From the IMG/VR virus record IMGVR_UViG_3300035698_003705, positions 1 through 64,000 of that record: a stretch of DNA of 64,000 bases. One strand, 5' to 3'. The notes beneath the pieces are model-generated. The model did not search any database. It saw only the letters and a program-made list of their open reading frames with translations, and was not told where the DNA came from. This DNA is from a virus. Within the stretch, counting starts at the first letter, position 1; the number at the start of each line of letters is the position of its first letter. The translations under genes and the position numbers were made by a program. Shown here piece by piece: positions 59,607 through 64,000 of the stretch.

Positions 59607-59924
59607 ATGGATGCTTTGTTAGAATACACATGCCTGCCGTCCTTGCCTCTGTTACTGGCTATGTATGCCGTTGCGTACACCATCCAGAACAAGTTGACCC
59701 TGTTGATGGGTCGGTGGCAATGGTTAGATATGATGTTAGAATGTGATTTTTGTTGCGGTGTACATGGAGGATGGATTACTTGGCTTCTTTTCTTTTTGGC
59801 CTTAAACAAGTTTCAGCCCACCTGGTGGCAAAACTTGGCAACAGTTATACTCTGGGCTGCTATAGGAGGTGCCGAATGTGTTTTTTTTCAATGCCTTCCC
59901 AAAGTATGTGGTCCCAGACTATAA
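59607..59924 (+). CDS. Small membrane protein with CxxC motif
   Basis: The 105-residue protein has two or three hydrophobic segments (LPSLPLLLAMYAVAYTI; GGWITWLLFFLAL; LATVILWAAIGGAECV). Between the first two lies CDFCCGVHGGW, with a CxxC pair and a short ECD lead. It is probably an inner-membrane protein. A holin-like or superinfection-related role is possible but unsupported. It is Trp- and Cys-rich. Confidence 0.68.
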   Translation: MDALLEYTCLPSLPLLLAMYAVAYTIQNKLTLLMGRWQWLDMMLECDFCCGVHGGWITWLLFFLALNKFQPTWWQNLATVILWAAIGGAECVFFQCLPKVCGPRL

Positions 59925-59933
59925 GGACGACAG

Positions 59934-60218
59934 ATGAGTACAAAAAAAGATCCAGAGGCTGGTAAATCCTGTAAAGTACTGACACCCTCAGCTAAACTCA
60001 GGGCCGGTACCTATGCTAACGCTTTCAGGATAATCCCAGACGTAGGAGAAGAACTCCTCCTGGACTTTTGCGTATATACACAAACAGAACAAGAAGCCTC
60101 AGTAGTGCAAAGGATAAGAGTAACTAAAAAACTACTCGAAGTTATTAAACACAGAGTGGATGAAGCACTGCTGGTATCAGAACTAGAGGACGAACCAAAC
60201 GACCTTTTCCTTAACTAA
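59934..60218 (+). CDS. DUF3467-like small protein
   Basis: The 94-residue protein has the pattern YANAFRI ... ELLLDFCVYTQTEQEASVVQRIRV and a helical end, resembling the small DUF3467 fold. No catalytic residues are known for that family. It precedes the intein-containing structural protein by 11 bases. The assignment is tentative. Confidence 0.6.
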   Translation: MSTKKDPEAGKSCKVLTPSAKLRAGTYANAFRIIPDVGEELLLDFCVYTQTEQEASVVQRIRVTKKLLEVIKHRVDEALLVSELEDEPNDLFLN

Positions 60219-60229
60219 GGAGCCCGGCA

Positions 60230-61678
60230 ATGGCTACAACATATACCCCAGGTTTCACACTCACTAGAGGCGATCTAGATATTTTCTTGGTAGATAGCGG
60301 AGATAACCCCACGCAAGCAGCGGAAATCTACTTCGCTCTCTATTATGTAGACCCAGGCCCGCCAGAAGTAGAAGTGCTTATAGGCCCAGCTCAAAGGACC
60401 CCAGTAAACCCACAGATAGGCGAATACTACGCAGCACTACAGATACCACCATCTGCTACACTAGGCTCCTACCGCATTAGATGGGACTTCAGAGAGTATA
60501 TATCTAACCCACTAACACAAGTGGTACAAGAGTTTATAGTAGAGTCCCCTACAGGATCACTACACGTTTCAAGCAATACTTCGGCTGAACAAAATATGAT
60601 AGACACACTGAGACTTCTCCTCCGCGATTCTAACCCAGATAAGTTCTATCACTTCAGACCACCTGAGTATGAAGGATCAATAGGACGCTATAACAGAGTC
60701 TTCGGACAGATCTGGGAAGATGCAGAACTGTTCCAATATCTTGGCAGATCCCTAGACTGGTACAATATGTTCCCACCGCTAACACAAGGGATTAGGGACC
60801 TAGACGCTCTTACTGCTCAAATGCCCGCTTGGCGGACTGCTATTGAATGGGGGGCTATCTCACACGCATGTTTTGCTCTCTCTCTGAATTGGGTTGCAGA
60901 TGAGTTTTCTGTTTGTGGCAACAGCCTCGTAACTATTTACTTGCCAGACCTCAGAGTCCTAAACATTCCCATTGAATCGTTATACTCAATCTGTTGCGGC
61001 GACCTTGTGGTATCCCCTATTAAAGAAGCCTTCCAAAAAGGACATCTGTTAGTAGGCACCGTTGACCCTGAGACTGGGGCTATCAGTAAAGCACCCTTTG
61101 TAGATGTGCTACAACACAAATCAGAAAAAAAGCCGCTAGTAAAACTCATACTAGATGATGGCAGGTCCATAGTAACCACAACAGACCACTCACTGTTCCA
61201 ACACGATGGCTGGTCTGGGATCGTTCCCGTTGCAGCAGAGCACCTCAAAGCAGGCTCCTATATCGTAACCGCAAGTGTAGGCGGGCTGGCAGAACGACCC
61301 ATTACTGAAAAGTATGAAGTGACCCCCGAAGAATACACATACGACCTGTCTGTACCAGGAACGGAAAACTTCATTCTGTCCAACGGTATCTTGGCCCACA
61401 ATTCCTATTCCATAGGAGGTGTCAGCCTTGATATTGAAAAATCCTCGAAATATGAATCCCTCAAATCAAACGCAGACTCCATGTTCGATAAAGCAACTGA
61501 GGCCAAAGCCAGGACCGTGAAATTTATTAGAGGGTTGCAGCAGCCCCGCTTTGGGATAGGCGTTAGAAGCGCCTTCGGACCGGCCGTTGGTCGAGGTGTT
61601 CTCTCACCGAGAAGCTTTTTAGTTTTGCCTTTCCTCTTGACATTGCACCCTTTTTTCACTATTCTATTTGGAGGTTAG
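60230..61678 (+). CDS. Phage structural protein interrupted by a mini-intein
   Basis: The 482-codon gene consists of extein 1-226, intein 227-391 and C-extein from Ser392. Joining the exteins gives NWVADEF-SYSIGGVSLDI, a natural-looking segment. The N-extein begins with a beta domain (TRGDLDIFLVDSG) and continues in helices. The 60 residues after the intein are basic and Gly-rich (FIRGLQQPRFGIGVRSAFGP). The last 18 residues are unusually hydrophobic (VLPFLLTLHPFFTILFGG), and their DNA doubles as the promoter of the next gene. The tail may be a readthrough extension made when that gene inserted. Predicted as a baseplate or head protein by position. Confidence 0.78.
   Translation: MATTYTPGFTLTRGDLDIFLVDSGDNPTQAAEIYFALYYVDPGPPEVEVLIGPAQRTPVNPQIGEYYAALQIPPSATLGSYRIRWDFREYISNPLTQVVQEFIVESPTGSLHVSSNTSAEQNMIDTLRLLLRDSNPDKFYHFRPPEYEGSIGRYNRVFGQIWEDAELFQYLGRSLDWYNMFPPLTQGIRDLDALTAQMPAWRTAIEWGAISHACFALSLNWVADEFSVCGNSLVTIYLPDLRVLNIPIESLYSICCGDLVVSPIKEAFQKGHLLVGTVDPETGAISKAPFVDVLQHKSEKKPLVKLILDDGRSIVTTTDHSLFQHDGWSGIVPVAAEHLKAGSYIVTASVGGLAERPITEKYEVTPEEYTYDLSVPGTENFILSNGILAHNSYSIGGVSLDIEKSSKYESLKSNADSMFDKATEAKARTVKFIRGLQQPRFGIGVRSAFGPAVGRGVLSPRSFLVLPFLLTLHPFFTILFGG
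60908..61402 (+). other. Mini-intein (Hint domain, 165 residues, no homing endonuclease)
   Basis: Block A is SVCGNSLV, aligning with the canonical C-[LV]-x-G-D-[TS]-x-[VIL], so the first residue is Ser227 rather than Cys. Block B has TTTDHSLFQ with the usual T-x-x-H. Blocks F and G read YTYDLSVPGTENFILSNGILAHN followed by Ser392 as +1 residue. About 165 residues is mini-intein size, with no LAGLIDADG or HNH insert. Splicing would need Ser1 to initiate an N-O shift. Confidence 0.85.
61637..61665 (+). promoter_or_regulatory. Sigma-70 promoter for the homing-endonuclease candidate
   Basis: TTGACA at 61637-61642, a 17-base spacer and TATTCT at 61660-61665 lie inside the 3' end of the intein-containing gene, 32 bases before the next ATG. 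A host-type promoter embedded in coding sequence fits a selfish element that brought its own promoter. Confidence 0.7.
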
Positions 61679-61697
61679 ACTAACAAGAGGTTTTATT

Positions 61698-63023
61698 ATG
61701 TCAATTTGTCCTTATTGTGGTAGAGAGTTTCCTGGTGCCAAAGTTAATTCTAGGCATCTTTCAAAATGTGACTTTGCTGTAATTGATAAAGGGCCCCCGT
61801 GCCTTTGTGGGCATGTGAGTACCAGCAAGACTCAAATGAAAAGACACCGCAGGGATTGTGCTGTTTGGCAGAGCAGGGATAAAAAGGCTGTCACAAAAGA
61901 GCGGACAAGGCAGACTTGCCTAGAGCGTTATGGTGTCGAGGATGCCACGCAACTCCCAGAATTCCTGGCCAAGCGTGCTGAGACAAATAAAATTAGATAT
62001 GGTGCTGCCAATCCTTTTAGTAAGGAGGCTACTACTTTTTCAAAGGTCCAGAAGGCTTTGGATGGGAAGCGCCCGATCCTTAAGGGAGAGGACAACCCTT
62101 TTGCTAAACCTGAAGTCAAAGAAAAGATTCGTCAGCATTGGCAGGAGCATCATGGGGTGGATAACCCCATGCAAGTGCTCGAAATCAGGAAACGCACCAG
62201 GCAGACCAATTTAGAGCGTTATGGGCAAGAGGAATTATTGGCTTCCCCTGAAATCCGTAAAAAGATCAGGGCTACTTGCGAAGAAATCTATGGGGGTCCC
62301 TCCCCAGCATGTTCCCCCGAAGTTATGCAGAAAGCCCGTGCAACTAATATGGAAAGGTTTGGAGTACCTTGGACTGCTATGGACCCTGATGTTCGGAGGA
62401 AGCAGCTAGAGACAATGGTAGAACACTGGGGGAGCCACTTCTTCGCTTCTGATGAGGGAAAGGCAGCCATCAAGTCTGCGGTCTTTGAAAAGTATGGCAC
62501 AGACCATTACATGAGGACCGAAGGGGCCTGGAAAAGGTTAGAGTCTATTTTTATGGCGAAGTACGGTGTTAAGCATCCTTTACAATTGGAAAGCTTTAGA
62601 GAAAAACAAAGGGCTACTAATACAAGGTTGTACGGAACGCCTTTTGTAGGGCTCAGGAAGAAAGGGGCCAATCTGTTTGAGCAGAAAGTAAATGCTTTAT
62701 GCCCCGAACTACTCTTTACGGGTGACGGGGCTTTCTGGCGAAAACTCCCCACCTTAAATGCTTATAAGAACCCTGACTTTATCTTGCCAGGTCCTGATCC
62801 TCAACACCCCAAACAAGGTGTCACTAAAGTTGTCGAAGCTTTTGGAGATTTCTGGCACTCCCGCATGTTTACAGGCAAAGCCCCCTTCGATCATGAACAA
62901 GAGCTGATACAAGCTTTCAAGGATATCGGAATTGCTTGTCTGGTTGTGTGGGAGTCTGAAGTTAAGAAACAGCCCCAAGAAACAGCTGCACGCCTCGTGT
63001 CCTTTATTACAAGCACCCTTTAG
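61698..63023 (+). CDS. Free-standing homing-endonuclease candidate: zinc fingers, DNA-recognition repeats, Vsr-like nuclease domain
   Basis: The 441-residue protein starts at ATG 61698 with AGAGG upstream. The N-terminus has C2H2-like fingers (CPYCGREF...RHLSKC; CLCGHVSTSK...HRRDC). The middle repeats a unit of the form T-N-x-x-[RK]-Y-G with nearby NP and K-x-R-x-T, at least seven times. This suits a DNA-reading repeat. The C-terminus has DFILPGP then VVEAFGDFWHSRMF and LQ-x-FK-x-GI-x-x-VVWE, resembling Vsr/EDxHD-type endonuclease cores. It lies 296 bases after an intein that lacks a nuclease and has its own promoter. Probably a mobile homing nuclease. Confidence 0.75.
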   Translation: MSICPYCGREFPGAKVNSRHLSKCDFAVIDKGPPCLCGHVSTSKTQMKRHRRDCAVWQSRDKKAVTKERTRQTCLERYGVEDATQLPEFLAKRAETNKIRYGAANPFSKEATTFSKVQKALDGKRPILKGEDNPFAKPEVKEKIRQHWQEHHGVDNPMQVLEIRKRTRQTNLERYGQEELLASPEIRKKIRATCEEIYGGPSPACSPEVMQKARATNMERFGVPWTAMDPDVRRKQLETMVEHWGSHFFASDEGKAAIKSAVFEKYGTDHYMRTEGAWKRLESIFMAKYGVKHPLQLESFREKQRATNTRLYGTPFVGLRKKGANLFEQKVNALCPELLFTGDGAFWRKLPTLNAYKNPDFILPGPDPQHPKQGVTKVVEAFGDFWHSRMFTGKAPFDHEQELIQAFKDIGIACLVVWESEVKKQPQETAARLVSFITSTL

Positions 63024-63170
63024 TAGTACCACAGTGCTGAAAGACTACTGGCATTCCTAATGGGATCTACAGACAAGGCTGCTTGGCAGTAAGCACATTA
63101 GTTTCATTATCAGAATCTATTTATTAGTTAGTGGTTTATCTGTTTTACAGAACCGATGGGGTTTTTACAA

Positions 63171-64000
63171 ATGAGTGATCTAAAGAAAGCAGTTATCAAA
63201 TTGGCTAAAGAAAATCCTGAATTGCGGAAGCATTTAGTCCCTCTCATTAAGAAAGAGGCTGCTATTGGTAAAAAATATGAGCTGACAGATGAGAAGAAAG
63301 GCAGTTTGACTCGCATTAGGGCCCTAAGAGACATTCCTAAACGTAGGGTAAAAACAGGTGACCTTGGAGGGTGGGTTGAATCAGAAGCCAATCTCAGTCA
63401 CGATGGTTTATGCTGGATATATGATAAAGCTAAGGTTTTTGATAGGGCCCTTGTTGATGATGACGCAGGGGTCCATAGCAATGTTCAAGTCAGTGGCAGT
63501 GCTCAAGTCTACGGTAGTGCACACATTTATGATGATGTTCAAGTCAGTGGCAGTGCTCAAGTCTACGGTGAGGCACAGGTCTATGAGGGTGCTAAGGTAT
63601 ACGATGACGCCCATGTATATGGTAGTGCACAGATACTCGGCTCTGCTAAGGTTTTCCACAGAGCCAAGGTGTACGGCAAATCCGCTGTAGGGGGTACTGC
63701 TACGATCTACGGACAGGCTCAAGTTTTTGATTATGCCGGAGTATATGGCGATGCTCGTCTTTATAATGAGGCCAAGGTTTTTGGCAATGCTAGGGTGTAT
63801 GGATCTGCCATATTGTTTGGTAGAGCCATAGTATATAACAATGCCCAGCTATACGGTGATGCTAGGGCATATGACAATGCAGGGCTTTCGGCCTCTTCTA
63901 AAGTATACGACAGTGCTAAGATATATGGTACGGCTAAGGTTCACGGCACTGCGGAAGTGTTTGGTAGGGCACAGGTCTATGAGGGTGCTTTCATTACAGA
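63171..64000 (+). CDS. Left-handed beta-helix-like repeat protein (partial at right edge)
   Basis: The frame opens at ATG 63171 and is open to the window end, so the C-terminus is missing. The N-terminal leader (MSDLKKAVIKLAKENPELRK, then HLVPLIKKEAA) is basic and helical. Next is LTRIRALRDIPKRRVKTGDLGGWVESEANLS, the known cap of a phage repeat family. After that about 25 repeats of the hexapeptide type [YH]-D/G-x-A-x-V follow (VYGSAH, VYGDAR, VYDSAK). Such repeats fold as a triangular beta-helix. It could be a fibre, spike or acyltransferase-like scaffold. The DNA contains a 35-bp exact direct repeat. Confidence 0.78.
   Translation, partial: MSDLKKAVIKLAKENPELRKHLVPLIKKEAAIGKKYELTDEKKGSLTRIRALRDIPKRRVKTGDLGGWVESEANLSHDGLCWIYDKAKVFDRALVDDDAGVHSNVQVSGSAQVYGSAHIYDDVQVSGSAQVYGEAQVYEGAKVYDDAHVYGSAQILGSAKVFHRAKVYGKSAVGGTATIYGQAQVFDYAGVYGDARLYNEAKVFGNARVYGSAILFGRAIVYNNAQLYGDARAYDNAGLSASSKVYDSAKIYGTAKVHGTAEVFGRAQVYEGAFIT
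63481..63515 (+). repeat. 35-bp exact direct repeat, copy 1 (inside beta-helix gene)
   Basis: The same 35 bases recur at 63535-63569, 54 bases apart. They encode the same NVQVSGSAQVYG-type rung. Slippage or recombination between copies would change the number of rungs without shifting the frame. Confidence 0.9.
63535..63569 (+). repeat. 35-bp exact direct repeat, copy 2
   Basis: Identical to 63481-63515, 54 bases (18 codons, three hexapeptide rungs) downstream, so copies are in the same reading frame. Confidence 0.9.

Noticed and set aside
63481-63990. CRISPR-like or other non-coding direct repeats
   Set aside because: Repeats are in frame within one open reading frame, encode beta-helix rungs and lack regular spacing with unique spacers.
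1-64000. tRNA genes or group I introns
   Set aside because: Scanning by eye found no cloverleaf with conserved TTC loop and acceptor pairing and no intron core. A covariance-model search would be decisive and could not be run.

Overview
This window is part of the genome of a large tailed double-stranded DNA bacteriophage (Caudoviricetes). The evidence is a head-gene block of terminase large subunit, portal, prohead protease, acidic scaffold and HK97-type major capsid protein, a phage replication and recombination block, and tightly packed genes with ATGA or TGATG overlaps, almost all on the + strand. The host cannot be read directly. A lipoprotein gene with a lipobox, a secreted lytic transglycosylase and bacterial-type sigma-70 promoters fit a Gram-negative host. 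The Cys-rich lipoprotein resembles secreted proteins common in deltaproteobacterial lineages, but that is only a hint. No tRNA gene and no DNA polymerase were recognised in the window.

Layout. (1) About 1-17.3 kb holds replication, recombination and expression genes: RuvC-like resolvase, RecA, the N-terminal half of an SbcC/Rad50 ATPase, SbcD, HNH nuclease, polynucleotide kinase-phosphatase, an RlaP-type nucleotidyltransferase, an HU-like protein, a Cas4/RecB-type nuclease, a sliding clamp, the C-terminal half of SbcC/Rad50, a Toprim primase, a DnaX-like clamp loader, a NusG-like KOW protein and a sigma-region-4-like protein. (2) About 17.4-43.5 kb holds head and virion genes: a beta-helix protein, terminase, portal, a run of large multidomain proteins (2H phosphoesterase, CCA-type nucleotidyltransferase fused to a pyrophosphatase, a zincin, and an 1809-residue topoisomerase IB/double-zincin protein), prohead protease, EF-hand scaffold, decoration protein and major capsid protein. 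(3) About 43.6-49.7 kb is an accessory island between a strong terminator and further virion genes: a zinc-finger/nuclease-like/methyltransferase fusion with its own promoter, a second DNA methyltransferase, a minus-strand zincin plus lipoprotein pair, SpeD, and three tandem paralogues. (4) About 49.8-61.7 kb holds further virion genes, including a three-member paralogous family in which one member carries a huge repeat insertion, and a structural protein interrupted by a mini-intein. (5) About 61.7-64 kb holds a free-standing Vsr-like homing-endonuclease candidate with its own promoter and a left-handed beta-helix-like repeat protein that runs off the end.

The most interesting observation is a short recurring peptide, approximately [K/R]-[L/I/V]-[A/S/T/G]-x-[R/Q]-[Y/W]-[L/M], at the N-terminus, the C-terminus or both ends of otherwise unrelated proteins encoded between about 17 and 53 kb (2H phosphoesterase, CCA enzyme-pyrophosphatase, zincin protein, topoisomerase IB polyprotein and several proteins of unknown function). 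It also occurs at domain junctions inside the 1809-residue protein. It looks like a sorting tag that may load these proteins into the prohead for delivery with the DNA, with the prohead protease perhaps trimming them at recurring K-x-A-[S/A] sites. If so, several tagged enzymes belong to RNA repair and DNA topology, and the phage would carry a tRNA-repair and anti-defence kit inside the virion. This is inference from pattern and context and needs virion proteomics.
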